Origin: Roseomonas aeriglobus
GTDB taxonomy: Bacteria > Pseudomonadota > Alphaproteobacteria > Sphingomonadales > Sphingomonadaceae
Reading direction: 5' to 3'
Length of the DNA stretch: 64,000 nt
NCBI GenBank assembly: GCA_016937575.1
Contig: JAFHKN010000002.1
Coordinates: 3,097,001 to 3,161,000, forward strand
Notes under the pieces: model-generated
Told to the model about the DNA's origin: nothing
Databases searched by the model: none
What the model saw: only the letters and a program-made list of their open reading frames with translations
Position numbers and translations under genes: made by a program
Part shown: positions 44,930-54,167 of the stretch, piece after piece
Layout of the letters: the number at the start of each line of letters is the position of its first letter
How positions within the stretch are numbered: position 1 is the stretch's first letter

Positions 44930-46477
44930 ATGCGATCTGACCAGCATGCCGCCATAGACCATCCCGCGCCGCCCGGGTTGCCGCCGGTCGCGATCGACCG
45001 ACCCGCACAGGCCTTCCCGTGGCTGCAGGGCGTGCTGCCCGAAGGCGATTGGTCGGAACCGGTGCGGGAGACGCTCACCACGATCCTGCTGCAGCTCGGC
45101 TGGGCGGCGGTGCACGATGGCGGCTTCGACCTGCTCGAGCGGCTGTACCGGGATTTCGTGTCGATCTACCCGCGATTGATGGCGGACGTCGCCGACGTCG
45201 ATCGCGCCGCCAATCTCTATACGCTGTTGCACATCATGCTGTGGCGGCGGACCCAGCGGCTGAACGAGCTGATGGTGTTCAACGACGATGTGGTGCGCCC
45301 GTTCAACGCCTATCTGGAGCGCACCTTCGCGAAGTCACCGCCGCGGCCCGCAATCCGGGACCTGCCGCGTATCGCCTATCTGTCCGAAACCAGCGACCTG
45401 TTCGGATCGAATGCCGTCGCCCGAGTCACGGTGTCGCTGATGTTGGGGCAGAACGCCCTGCGCGCCGCTGCGGACAGGCCGATTCTGTATTGCCTGAACC
45501 CGCCTGGAGCCGACCTGCGCGCCTTTGCCGCGGACCATGACCTGATCGTGCGCAACGTCGCGGCAGCGACCCCGTCGCAGACGGCGGCGACCGTTCTCGA
45601 CCAGCTCGAGCAGGACGACATCGACATCCTAATCGCCGACAGCAATTGCGCGGTCGCGACGCTGGTGATGCACCACCGGCCCGTCCCGGTGCAGGCGTTC
45701 CACGAAAACGGCTTCGCACCTTGGGCGATCCCCGAACTGGACCTCGTCTTCCTCGGGATCACCCGGCCGTGTGACCGTCTGTTTGCCGACCATGTCACCA
45801 TGGTCCGTACGCCACGCAACACGGCATCCGCCATGCAGAAGGCACCGCGCCCGCCAGCCGAGATCGACGCGATGCGCGCGTATCTGCGGACAGCGTCGGG
45901 CGTTGCGCAGCCGAGCGTCGTCTACGCCTTCTACGGTCGGATGGCGAAGGTTACCGCCGACTATATGGCGCAAGTCCAGACGATCCTGGCGCACGATCCA
46001 AAGGCGATCTTCTTCGCCGGCGGCACGGGCGTGTGCACGGTCGTCGAGGAGGCCAAACGCAGCTCGCGGGTGGGGGACCGCATCGTCCTGATCAACGGCT
46101 TCGTCGACGGGCATGTCGTGTCCGAATGCATCGACGTGTTCCTCGACACTTTCCCCTTCCCCGGCGGGTTGTCCTGCGTGGAGGCGGAGGCGCGCGGCGT
46201 TCCGGTGGTCTGGATGGACACCGATGACCTGCCGGCGATCATCGCCGAGTATCGAGACCCGCTGCTCAGGGCGACCAACGCCCGCCAGTTCGTCGATCTG
46301 GCAATCGCGCTCGCCGATCCGTCCGCGCGCGCCGCCGCCCGCCCGACGGCTCTGGAAATCGCCGAGCGCGCCGGGGACATGAGCGACGAGGCGAAACAGG
46401 TCGACGGGCATCTGGCCACGGTGTGGCAGCGCGCGCGGGCGAAGTCAGCGACGGCGCCAGAGTCGCGCCCGGCTTAA
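44930..46477 (+). CDS. Glycosyltransferase, GT41 (SPINDLY/O-GlcNAc transferase)-like
   Basis: 515-residue cytoplasmic protein with two Rossmann-like halves. The C-terminal half has FFAGGTGVCTVVEEAK, VLINGFVDGHVVSECIDVFLD and LDTFPFPGGLSCVEAEARG, which mimics the GT41 donor site (LDTFP, then GG-xxxxEAL-GVP). The N-terminal 150 residues are helical and could be degenerate TPRs. GT41-type enzymes add sugars to proteins or lipid-linked acceptors. ATG 44930 starts 79 bases after the LacI stop. It precedes another large gene on the same strand and the Kdo module, so a surface-glycan or flagellin glycosylation role is plausible but unproven. Confidence 0.7.
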   Translation: MRSDQHAAIDHPAPPGLPPVAIDRPAQAFPWLQGVLPEGDWSEPVRETLTTILLQLGWAAVHDGGFDLLERLYRDFVSIYPRLMADVADVDRAANLYTLLHIMLWRRTQRLNELMVFNDDVVRPFNAYLERTFAKSPPRPAIRDLPRIAYLSETSDLFGSNAVARVTVSLMLGQNALRAAADRPILYCLNPPGADLRAFAADHDLIVRNVAAATPSQTAATVLDQLEQDDIDILIADSNCAVATLVMHHRPVPVQAFHENGFAPWAIPELDLVFLGITRPCDRLFADHVTMVRTPRNTASAMQKAPRPPAEIDAMRAYLRTASGVAQPSVVYAFYGRMAKVTADYMAQVQTILAHDPKAIFFAGGTGVCTVVEEAKRSSRVGDRIVLINGFVDGHVVSECIDVFLDTFPFPGGLSCVEAEARGVPVVWMDTDDLPAIIAEYRDPLLRATNARQFVDLAIALADPSARAAARPTALEIAERAGDMSDEAKQVDGHLATVWQRARAKSATAPESRPA

Positions 46478-46548
46478 CGCTCCGCTAACCATTCTGCGTC
46501 ACTCCTCGTTCACGACAATCGCAGCTCGTCTCGAAGAGGAAGCCACTC

Positions 46549-48345
46549 ATGTCCATCGGCTACGCCAGCGCGCTCGTATCGCGACTCGGTCCGAGCCATG
46601 TGTTCCTCGACCGGGCGCGTAATGCGGGACTGGTCCAGGAACTGGTGATGCAGGGCTGCGCCGTATCCGACTTGACGGATGTGGCGACGGACCGGCGAGG
46701 GGCCGACGTGCGCCGCGTCGGTCTGCTGTCCTGGACGGACGCGGCGGCGGGCGCGAAAGCCCTGGCCGATCTGGCGTCGATGGACGTGCTGATCGTGCTG
46801 TCGGGCGCCGGTGCGCGGCCGACGATCGACACCTGTCTGTTCGCCCATGGCTGGCAGCGGCACGGTTCGGGCATGGCACCGGGGGAATATACCGCCTTCT
46901 CCGACGCCGCCCTGCCGAACGTGACCTTCTATCAGAAATCGGTGGCCGGGGCCGACGGGCTGGACGCGCTGCGGCGCAGCGGCGCCGATGCCGACCTCTT
47001 CATCGCGCGCTATACCCAGCTCCTCCCGTTCATCCGCCGGGGCGATCATGCGCTGATCGACGGCGCCGGCGGCCTCGATGCCGCGGTCCTGCTCGGCGCG
47101 ATGTCGCACGCCGGTGCGGTGACGCTGGTCGGCGATCATGACAATGCGGCACTCGCCGCACTGGCGATGCCTGCCGCAACCGCGCCGAGCGACCTCTCCA
47201 CCCTCGCGGACGGTTCGGTCGGCGTCATCGTCGCGCTGGAGCCTGCGATACCCGGCAGCTGGCAGGCGCGGCTTCGCGACTATGCGCGGGTGCTGCGGCA
47301 TGACGGACGGCTGATCATCGGCTGGCCGACCGGTTGCGACGCCGGGACCGCGGCGCCGGCCACCTGGGCCGAGCTAGTCGCAGAAGCCGGCGACCGCTTC
47401 CTGCCCGAGGCGCGGATCGTCCAGCAGACCCAGGGCGGACGGCCGGTCCTCGCCAAGACCGACGTCGATCGTCCCTACGAATCTGATTGGATGATCCTGA
47501 TCGCGTCGGCCAATCCGCTGCGCGGCGCCGACGACTCCGCGCACTTCACCCATCCCGCCTATCCTCCGCGGACCACCGATGGTGCGCTGCCGGTCGTCGT
47601 CGATTTCGCGGGAAGCTACGACAACCCCTACCTCTACCGCGCGATGATCCAGATGGGCGAGCGGCTGGACGACGAGGGGCGGCTGGGCGATCTGGCGGAA
47701 CATGTCATCCTGAACGCCCGCGCCGGATCCGCCGACCAGGGGTCCGCGATCAGCGTGCTCGGCTATCGCATTCTCGAGCAACGGCGGGCGCCGCTGGTCC
47801 CCGTCTTGGTCGGTGCGATCCGCGAATTTCTCGATCACGCGACAGGCAACGAGCCGCACGTCCTGCGCTGGCGCATCTCGCTGATGTTTCTCGCCGGCCG
47901 CCTGTGCGAGTTGGCCGAGGCCCGCGCCGACGCGGTCGACTGGTATCATGCGACATCGACCGCCGACTGGTCCGCCTTCTCGCCGCTGATCGCCACCAAG
48001 TCGATCGGCGCGGCCTTCTTCGAAGGGCGGCTGCACTTGAGCGACGGCGATCTGCCTGCGGCCAAGGCCTGTTTCCAGCGGGGCGTCGCGACGGCGCTGG
48101 CCGCCGCACAGGCATCGCACCTCGATGCGCTCGGCGATCCGGAGCGCCCGGTGCCCTTCTACCTCACCGAATTGGCCGAAGTGCTCGACATGGGATCGCA
48201 ATGCGCGAACGCGGTCGCCAACCTGCCCCTGTGGTCGCGCGATCCAGGGACCTTCTGGCGCACGGTCGATGTCCGCCGCTTCGGGCTCAGCAACTGGGCG
48301 CGGGATCTGCAGCGCGAGAACGAGGCTCTGCGCGCCGCGGCTTGA
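46549..48345 (+). CDS. Large protein with methyltransferase-like and helical-repeat regions
   Basis: 598-residue protein. Residues about 175-260 resemble a class I methyltransferase core (LIDGAGGLDAAVLLGAM, VTLVGDHDNAALAALA, VIVALEPAIPGSW, then VLRHDGRLIIGWP), but the glycine motif is unusual and SAM binding is not certain. From about residue 350 it is all-helical with repeat-like features (RAMIQMGERLDDEGRLGDLA, HLSDGDLPAAKACFQRGVA), suggesting TPR-like protein binding. ATG 46549 has GAGGAAG upstream. It is 71 bases downstream of the GT41-like gene and converges on kdsA with a three-base gap. Function unknown. Confidence 0.6.
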   Translation: MSIGYASALVSRLGPSHVFLDRARNAGLVQELVMQGCAVSDLTDVATDRRGADVRRVGLLSWTDAAAGAKALADLASMDVLIVLSGAGARPTIDTCLFAHGWQRHGSGMAPGEYTAFSDAALPNVTFYQKSVAGADGLDALRRSGADADLFIARYTQLLPFIRRGDHALIDGAGGLDAAVLLGAMSHAGAVTLVGDHDNAALAALAMPAATAPSDLSTLADGSVGVIVALEPAIPGSWQARLRDYARVLRHDGRLIIGWPTGCDAGTAAPATWAELVAEAGDRFLPEARIVQQTQGGRPVLAKTDVDRPYESDWMILIASANPLRGADDSAHFTHPAYPPRTTDGALPVVVDFAGSYDNPYLYRAMIQMGERLDDEGRLGDLAEHVILNARAGSADQGSAISVLGYRILEQRRAPLVPVLVGAIREFLDHATGNEPHVLRWRISLMFLAGRLCELAEARADAVDWYHATSTADWSAFSPLIATKSIGAAFFEGRLHLSDGDLPAAKACFQRGVATALAAAQASHLDALGDPERPVPFYLTELAEVLDMGSQCANAVANLPLWSRDPGTFWRTVDVRRFGLSNWARDLQRENEALRAAA

Positions 48346-48348
48346 CGC

Positions 48349-49182
48349 CTAGCCCAGCCCCTTCGCAACCGCATCGAGCCGGAGCAGCGAGGCGAGCAGC
48401 GGCCCCATCTGGTCAAGCGGCCAGGCATTGGGGCCATCCGACAGTGCCTGGGCGGGATCGGGGTGGGTTTCCATGAATACCCCCGCGACTCCAACCGCGA
48501 CCGCCGCGCGGGCGAGGACCGGCACGAACTCGCGCTGCCCGCCCGACGACGTGCCTTGCCCGCCCGGCAGCTGCACCGAATGCGTCGCGTCAAAGACGAC
48601 CGGGCAGCCGGTTTCGCGCATGATGGCAAGGCTGCGCATGTCGGACACCAGATTATTATAGCCAAAACTCGCGCCGCGTTCACACACCAGGATGGTGTCG
48701 GGCGACACGCCCGCCGCCAGTGCTGCCGCGCGCGCCTTGTCGACCACGTTGACCATGTCGTGCGGCGCCATGAACTGCGCCTTCTTGATATTGACCGGCT
48801 TGCCCGACGCCGCGACCGCCGAGATGAAATCGGTCTGACGCGCGAGGAAGGCCGGGGTCTGCAGCACGTCGACGACCGAGGCCACCGCGGCCACCTGCGA
48901 CGGTTCGTGCACGTCGGTCAGCACGGGCACGCCGACCTCCCGCCGGACGTCTTCCAGAATGCGCAGCCCCTCCTCCATGCCGGGCCCGCGATAGGCGGTG
49001 CCGGAGCTGCGGTTCGCCTTGTCGAACGAACTTTTGAAGATGAACAGGATGCCGTGCGGCGCGCACAGGTCGCGCAATGTTTCGGCGACGCGCAGCGAAA
49101 AGTCGCGCCCTTCGATCGCGCAGGGCCCGGAGATCAGGAACAGCGGCTGGTCGAGGCCGACCGCGCGGTCGATCAGTTTCAT
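48349..49182 (-). CDS. kdsA: 3-deoxy-8-phosphooctulonate synthase (Kdo-8-P synthase)
   Basis: 277-residue KdsA condensing arabinose-5-phosphate with phosphoenolpyruvate. [37 protein letters not shown] and [15 protein letters not shown] are characteristic. Final visible gene of the Kdo module read kdsD, kdsB, HAD phosphatase, kdsA on the minus strand, five bases after the HAD stop. Acts in the cytoplasm. Confidence 0.96.
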   Translation of the reverse strand: MKLIDRAVGLDQPLFLISGPCAIEGRDFSLRVAETLRDLCAPHGILFIFKSSFDKANRSSGTAYRGPGMEEGLRILEDVRREVGVPVLTDVHEPSQVAAVASVVDVLQTPAFLARQTDFISAVAASGKPVNIKKAQFMAPHDMVNVVDKARAAALAAGVSPDTILVCERGASFGYNNLVSDMRSLAIMRETGCPVVFDATHSVQLPGGQGTSSGGQREFVPVLARAAVAVGVAGVFMETHPDPAQALSDGPNAWPLDQMGPLLASLLRLDAVAKGLG

Positions 49183-49187
49183 GACGG

Positions 49188-49994
49188 TTATCTCCCCAGG
49201 CCCGGCACGACGGCAACCGGGCGCGCGTGCGTGAATAGGCGGTCGCCATCGGCCGCATAGGCGGCGGCGTCGATACCCCCCGATACGAAGACGACGTCGA
49301 TCCCGGCCATGGCGGCGCCAGCGACGTCGGTCGCGATACTGTCGCCGATCGCCAGGATGGCGTTACGGTCGGGATTGCCGGCACAGGCGACGGCATGGTC
49401 GTAGATCTGCGGATGCGGCTTGCCGAAATGGCGCACCGTTCCGCCCAACGCCTTATAGGCATCGGCGATTGCCCCCGCGCAAGGCTCCGCCACCCCGCCG
49501 CGGTGGACCAGCCGGTCGGGGTTGAGGCACAGCATCCCGACCCCGCGCTCGGCGAAGCGGCGCAGCTGATCGGCGTGATGGGCGAGGTCGAAGCCGCGCT
49601 CGTCGAAGCCGGTGCAGATCACCCTGTCCGCCGCGTCTTCGGACACGAACGTCAGGCCCGCTGCTATCAGGCGCGCTTCGTCGGCGCGGCTGCCGATGAA
49701 GGCGCAGGCACCGTCGCGGCCGTCCCCCGCCAGCCACGCCAGCGCGGCGTCTCCCGAACTGACGACCTGGCCGTTCAGGCGATCGGGCAGGCCCAGTCCG
49801 GCAAGCTGTTCGACCACCGCCGAAGACGGCCGCGGCGCGTTGGTCAGGAAGAGCACGCGCCGCCCCTCGTCCTGCCATCGGTCGAGCCGGTCGACGACGC
49901 CCGGCAGGATCGCGACACCATTGTGCACGCACCCCCAAAGGTCGCAGAAGACGACGCGGTAGCGCTCGGGCAATGCGTCGAGGCTTTCGATCAC
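49188..49994 (-). CDS. HAD superfamily class IIA hydrolase (possible Kdo-8-phosphate phosphatase)
   Basis: 268-residue HAD phosphatase. Motif I is [11 protein letters not shown] (nucleophile Asp in DLWG), motif [11 protein letters not shown], motif III about the [12 protein letters not shown]ys, and motif [13 protein letters not shown]. The large cap inserted between motifs II and III makes it class IIA. GTG 49994 overlaps the kdsB stop (GTGA), fixing a start that the longer open frame hides. Position between kdsB and kdsA suggests it does the KdsC step (removing phosphate from Kdo-8-P), although true KdsC is a smaller HAD type. That assignment is inferred from context. Confidence 0.88.
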   Translation of the reverse strand: MIESLDALPERYRVVFCDLWGCVHNGVAILPGVVDRLDRWQDEGRRVLFLTNAPRPSSAVVEQLAGLGLPDRLNGQVVSSGDAALAWLAGDGRDGACAFIGSRADEARLIAAGLTFVSEDAADRVICTGFDERGFDLAHHADQLRRFAERGVGMLCLNPDRLVHRGGVAEPCAGAIADAYKALGGTVRHFGKPHPQIYDHAVACAGNPDRNAILAIGDSIATDVAGAAMAGIDVVFVSGGIDAAAYAADGDRLFTHARPVAVVPGLGR

Positions 49995-50797
49995 GGACGC
50001 AGCATCCGTGCCAGCCCCGCCTCGACGACGCCCACGTCGGACGCGTTGTTCAGTTCCCAGATGTCCCAGGCCGGGGGATCGACCGGCACGACCGCGACCG
50101 GCGCGCCGAATTCCAGAAAGCGCAGCTGCTCGAGCCCCTCCAGCCGTTCGAGCTCGGTTTCGGGATGCGCGACATAGGCATCGAGTGCCGCGGGCGTATA
50201 GGCATAGATGCCCATGTGCAGCAGCGTGCTGACGCCGCTCTGCCGCCGGTCGGCCGGCTGGTACGGAATCATCTGTTTCGAGAAATAGAGGGCCCGGCCA
50301 TGTTCGGTGCAGGCAACGGTCGTCGCACCGACGATTCCGCGACGCGCGTCGGCCTCCAGCCGCTCGAACTGCTCGAGCGAACAGCGCAACGCCGGGGTAT
50401 GCACCATGGCATCGCCGCCCGCCGCAGCGCGCTCGATCAAGGCGGCAACGACATAGCCCGGCGTCAGCGGCGCATCGCCCTGGACATTGACGACCAACCG
50501 CGGCCGCCCGCCGAGCCGCCGGACGGCATCGGCGCACCGTTCGGTCCCGTTGCGACAGTCGGCCGACGTCATGACGACCTGTGCGCCGAAGCCCTCGGCG
50601 GCCCGCGCGATCTCGTCGCTGTCGGTCGCGACATAGACGGCGTCGACGCCGGGAACGGCGCAGGCGGTTTCCCACGTCCACCGGATCAGCGGCTTTGCCT
50701 CGCCCGTCGGCCCCTTCAGCGCATAGAGCGGTTTTCCGGGAAACCGGGTCGACGCGAAGCGCGCCGGAATGACGATGATGATCTGGTCGTCGATCAT
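49991..50797 (-). CDS. kdsB: 3-deoxy-manno-octulosonate cytidylyltransferase (CMP-Kdo synthetase)
   Basis: 268-residue nucleotidyltransferase. IIIVIPARFASTRFPGKPL is the N-terminal CTP-binding motif, VYVATDSDEI and VMTSADCRNGTERCADAV follow, and VVNVQGDAPLTP holds the metal-binding QGD. It couples CTP and Kdo (or a related ulosonic acid) into the CMP-sugar used by transferases. GTGA overlap with the HAD gene and a direct junction with kdsD (stop at 50798, ATG at 50797). Slightly longer than E. coli KdsB (248). Confidence 0.94.
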   Translation of the reverse strand: MIDDQIIIVIPARFASTRFPGKPLYALKGPTGEAKPLIRWTWETACAVPGVDAVYVATDSDEIARAAEGFGAQVVMTSADCRNGTERCADAVRRLGGRPRLVVNVQGDAPLTPGYVVAALIERAAAGGDAMVHTPALRCSLEQFERLEADARRGIVGATTVACTEHGRALYFSKQMIPYQPADRRQSGVSTLLHMGIYAYTPAALDAYVAHPETELERLEGLEQLRFLEFGAPVAVVPVDPPAWDIWELNNASDVGVVEAGLARMLRP

Positions 50798-51760
50798 TCA
50801 GGCAAGCCCCAGGCCGATGAATTGATGCATATGGACGATACCCGCCGGGCGCTGCGCCGCGTCCGTCACGACGAACAATGTCGAGATGCGGCGGGCATGC
50901 ATGATCGCCAGCGCTTCGTCCGCGGCGATGTCGCCGGCGACGGTCACGGGTGATGCGGTCATGATATCTTCCGCGCGCCAGCCCGGCGGGCGTTCGAAAC
51001 TGCGGCGAAGGTCGCCGTCGGTGATGATCCCGACCAATTGTCCCGCGTCGTCGACGACGCCGGTGGTGCCCAGTCGCTTGCTGGTCATCTCGACGATCGT
51101 CACATGGCTGTCGGCCGTCCGGCCGACCAGCGGCATGGCGTCGCCCGTGACCATCAGTTCGCGCACTTTCGTCAGGCGCAGCCCGATCTTCCCGCCGGGG
51201 TGGAGCATTGCGAAATCCTGGCGCTGGAACCCGCGGCGCTGCATGACGGTCAGTGCCAAGGCGTCGCCCAATGCGATCGCCATCGTGGTGGAGGCGGACG
51301 GTGCGATATTGAACGGGCACGCTTCCGCGACGTCGAGCAACGGCACGACGATGTCGGCCGCCCGGCCCAGCCGCGATCCAGCCGCCGCAGTGATGGCGAT
51401 CGTCGTCAGTCCCAGCCGCCGGGCGTGGGCGGCGACGTGCAGCAGTTCCACCGACTCACCCGAATTCGACAACATCAGCACGACGTCGCCGCGCCCGATC
51501 ATGCCCAGATCGCCGTGCGCCGCCTCTGCCGGGTGGACGAAGAAGGCAGGGGACCCGGTCGACGCCAGCGACGCGGCGATCTTTCGCCCGACATGGCCCG
51601 ACTTGCCCATGCCGCAGACGACGATCTTGCCCGATGCCGCCAGCATCGCGTCCGCCGCGCGCGCGAAATCCTGTCCGAGCGCCTCGGCCAGGCCGTGAAG
51701 GGCATCCGCCTCGTACCGCAGCACCGTGCGCCCGTACGCCGTGGAGTCGAAATTTGCCAT
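50798..51760 (-). CDS. kdsD: Arabinose-5-phosphate isomerase, KpsF/GutQ family
   Basis: 320-residue KdsD-type isomerase: SIS domain (GKIVVCGMGKSGHVGRKIAASL, LSNSGESVELL, HGDLGMIGRGD) followed by two CBS domains (SHVTIVEMTSKRLG; VTVAGDIAADEALAIM). Converts ribulose-5-phosphate to arabinose-5-phosphate for KdsA. ATG 51760 gives the usual family length; an in-frame ATG at 51850 would add 30 residues without family similarity. First gene of the Kdo module, divergent from the methyltransferase gene at 51927. Confidence 0.93.
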   Translation of the reverse strand: MANFDSTAYGRTVLRYEADALHGLAEALGQDFARAADAMLAASGKIVVCGMGKSGHVGRKIAASLASTGSPAFFVHPAEAAHGDLGMIGRGDVVLMLSNSGESVELLHVAAHARRLGLTTIAITAAAGSRLGRAADIVVPLLDVAEACPFNIAPSASTTMAIALGDALALTVMQRRGFQRQDFAMLHPGGKIGLRLTKVRELMVTGDAMPLVGRTADSHVTIVEMTSKRLGTTGVVDDAGQLVGIITDGDLRRSFERPPGWRAEDIMTASPVTVAGDIAADEALAIMHARRISTLFVVTDAAQRPAGIVHMHQFIGLGLA

Positions 51761-51926
51761 CTCGTCGGTCGCCGCCACGCCCCTTGCCCCGTCTGCGCGC
51801 TTGCCTGGAAGTGCGCCCTGATATGCCGCCCCATCCGGCAATGCTACCATGTTGCGGCCCGGCTGTCGTAAAGCCCGTGCAGCGGCAGCGGCGGCTACTA
51901 CGGATGGGCAGGGTGCGAAGAGGCGT

Positions 51927-53000
51927 ATGGCAGGCAAAACCTTGATCTTCCCGGGCGGCATGCCCGGCGCGCTTGCGCATGCGGCACTATGCCGTTCGAC
52001 CGGCCAGTCGGTGGTTGGCGCGTCCTCGCTCGCCTATGATCCCAATGGCGCGCAATACCGCGAATGGACCACCCTGCCCTTCCTGACCGCGCCGGCGTTC
52101 GATGCCGCGTTCGACCAGGTCGTCGCCGATCACGGCGTCACGCAGATCTTCACGCCCCATCCGATCGTGTGGCGGCACCTGCAGGATCGGGCGGCCGCCG
52201 GTGCGCTGGCGGCGGCGCTGTTGCCGCTGCCGGCCGAAAGCGACGCCGAACCCTATCGTCACGCGCTCGCAGCCAGCGATCTGCCGCCCTTGCCGCTTCC
52301 CCTGTCGTCCGCTCGCGCGCCCTTGCCGGCGATGGAGACGGCCGCGCTTCTCTGCCACACCGAGCGCATCGCGGGGATGTGCGACACCGACAAGACGCGC
52401 GCGCTGATCGAAATCTTTCGCAGCCTACCCGTCGGCGATGTGGTCGAAATCGGCAGCTGGTGGGGGAAATCCGCCTTCATCCTGCTCCGCCTAGCCCAGC
52501 TTCACGCCATCGGCTCTTTGCTGTGCATCGATCCGTGGACACGCGAGAATTCGATCCAGCACGACAGTAGCGGACTGGTCGACCAGCTGGTGGCGACGAT
52601 CGATCCCGACGAAGCGCACCAGATCTTCACGCTCAACCTGCTGCCCTATGCGAAGGGCGACATCAATTATCTGCGCATGCCCGCGCACCAGGCGATCGGC
52701 GCGTTCGGCACGGCGCCCGTGATCGAGACGGCCGAATTCGGGTCGACTGCCTACACCGGCCGGATCGCGGCGCTGCATATCGACGGCAACCATGCCTATG
52801 ACCTGGTGAAGGCCGACATCCTCGACTGGACGCCGCGCGTCCTGGCGGGCGGCTGGATCATCATCGACGATTATGTCTGGCCCTGGGGTGACGGGCCCAA
52901 ACGCGCGGGTGACGAATTTTTGGCCGAGCATGGCACGAAGATCGACTGCTGTTTCGTGATGGGCACGGCCTTGTTCGTGCAGCTTGTCGAGGCGCTATAG
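51927..53000 (+). CDS. Class I SAM-dependent methyltransferase with N-terminal extension
   Basis: 357-residue protein. The C-terminal half (from about residue 170) is a Methyltransf_24-like class I fold with VVEIGSWWGKSAFILLRLA (motif I), LLCIDPWT (motif II) and HIDGNHAYDLVKADILDW then GGWIIIDDYVWP, which holds the metal- or substrate-binding acidic residues. The N-terminal half (TLIFPGGMPGALAHAAL, VTQIFTPHPIVWRHL) looks like a second Rossmann-type domain of unknown role. ATG 51927 begins the conserved part. Converges with the DegT gene (6-base overlap at 52995-53000). Likely modifies a surface sugar. Confidence 0.82.
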   Translation: MAGKTLIFPGGMPGALAHAALCRSTGQSVVGASSLAYDPNGAQYREWTTLPFLTAPAFDAAFDQVVADHGVTQIFTPHPIVWRHLQDRAAAGALAAALLPLPAESDAEPYRHALAASDLPPLPLPLSSARAPLPAMETAALLCHTERIAGMCDTDKTRALIEIFRSLPVGDVVEIGSWWGKSAFILLRLAQLHAIGSLLCIDPWTRENSIQHDSSGLVDQLVATIDPDEAHQIFTLNLLPYAKGDINYLRMPAHQAIGAFGTAPVIETAEFGSTAYTGRIAALHIDGNHAYDLVKADILDWTPRVLAGGWIIIDDYVWPWGDGPKRAGDEFLAEHGTKIDCCFVMGTALFVQLVEAL

Positions 53001-54080
53001 GGCATTCTCGATCGCGGCGCAGACCCGCGCCACGTCCGATTCCGCCAGGTCGACCGAATAGGGCAGCCCCAGCGTCTCTTGCGCCAGCCGCTCGGTCACC
53101 GGCAGCGGCAGGCGTGGCAGGTCCTTGAAAGCGGTCTGCGTGTGGACGCCGCCGCCCCACCAGGCACGGGTGCCGATGCCCATGTCGTCCAGGCGGTCGG
53201 CGATCCGATCGCGGTCCATTCCAAAGAACCGCGCGACGCATACGCTGCCCCGCCAGTGCGTCCCGAAACCGGGCTGAAGGTCGATCCGCACGCGTCGCGG
53301 CAGCTGCTGCCGATACTGTGCCGCGACCGCGGCGAAGGCGGCGATATCGAGCGGATAGCGGTCCATCGCCGCCAACCCGACGGCGGCATGATATTCGCTC
53401 ATCTTGGCATTGGTTGCGGTGCTTTGCGCATCGCGGTTTCCGTGGAAGCCGAAATTGCTTCGCCGCTTGATCGCGAAGATCGTCTCGACGCGGCGACAGG
53501 CGACATAGCCGCCCTCACCTGCGCCCAGAATCTTTGTGGCGTGAAGGCTCACGACGACCGGGGCGTCACCGACGCGTACGCCGTCATGGCCGGCGGCGGC
53601 GTCGATGACGACAGGGATCCCCGTTTCGGCGGTGAAGCGGTCCCATGCCGCGGTGTCGATCGGTGACCCGAACGGTGCGACCGGCATCACCGCGACGACC
53701 CGGCCGTCGATCCGCGCCAGAGCATCGCGCGCGATCTCCGGCGTCAGCGCCCAGGATGCGTCGTCGACATCGACCAGAAACGGCGTCAGTCCCGCGGCGC
53801 TGACGGCATGCGCGGTCGCCACGAACGTCCACGCCGGCATCAGGCAATAGCCCGCTGCCTCACTCACCACCGTCTGCAGTGCCAGCGTCAGGCCCAGCGT
53901 AGCGTTGGTTACCGTCACGACGGTGTCCGGTGCAACGTGCAGCCGCTGCGCCAACCGCGCCTCGAGTTCGGTGACGAGCGGGCCGAAATTGGAATAGGTC
54001 CGGCTGTCGTCAATCCGCTGCAGATAGGGCAGCACCGCGTCGGCGGTGGGCAGGCGGGGGCGTGCGACAGGGAGAAACAT
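52995..54080 (-). CDS. DegT/DnrJ/EryC1/StrS family aminotransferase
   Basis: 361-residue PLP-dependent sugar aminotransferase. The PLP-lysine is in SLHATKILGAGEGGYV, with VTVTNATLGLTLAL in the cofactor-phosphate region and VVIDAAAGHDG holding the pyridine-N-binding Asp. The C-terminal segment GTRAWWGGGVHTQTAF is typical. It aminates a keto-sugar nucleotide and so points to an amino-deoxy sugar in the local glycan. No sugar dehydratase is in the window. Lies upstream-facing relative to WbqC (88-base gap). Confidence 0.92.
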   Translation of the reverse strand: MFLPVARPRLPTADAVLPYLQRIDDSRTYSNFGPLVTELEARLAQRLHVAPDTVVTVTNATLGLTLALQTVVSEAAGYCLMPAWTFVATAHAVSAAGLTPFLVDVDDASWALTPEIARDALARIDGRVVAVMPVAPFGSPIDTAAWDRFTAETGIPVVIDAAAGHDGVRVGDAPVVVSLHATKILGAGEGGYVACRRVETIFAIKRRSNFGFHGNRDAQSTATNAKMSEYHAAVGLAAMDRYPLDIAAFAAVAAQYRQQLPRRVRIDLQPGFGTHWRGSVCVARFFGMDRDRIADRLDDMGIGTRAWWGGGVHTQTAFKDLPRLPLPVTERLAQETLGLPYSVDLAESDVARVCAAIENAL

Positions 54081-54167
54081 GGGTGCGACGCTTGTCGCCG
54101 ATATCCCGCCTCACGCCAAGGGCGCAGTCCGGGCCGGCGATCGGGTCCTCACCTGCGCCCGAATCCG

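Noticed and set aside
49188..51320. 710-codon minus frame covering the Kdo genes
   Set aside because: Only its last 268 codons are the HAD gene. The first two thirds are antisense-type sequence overlapping kdsB and kdsD in a different frame.
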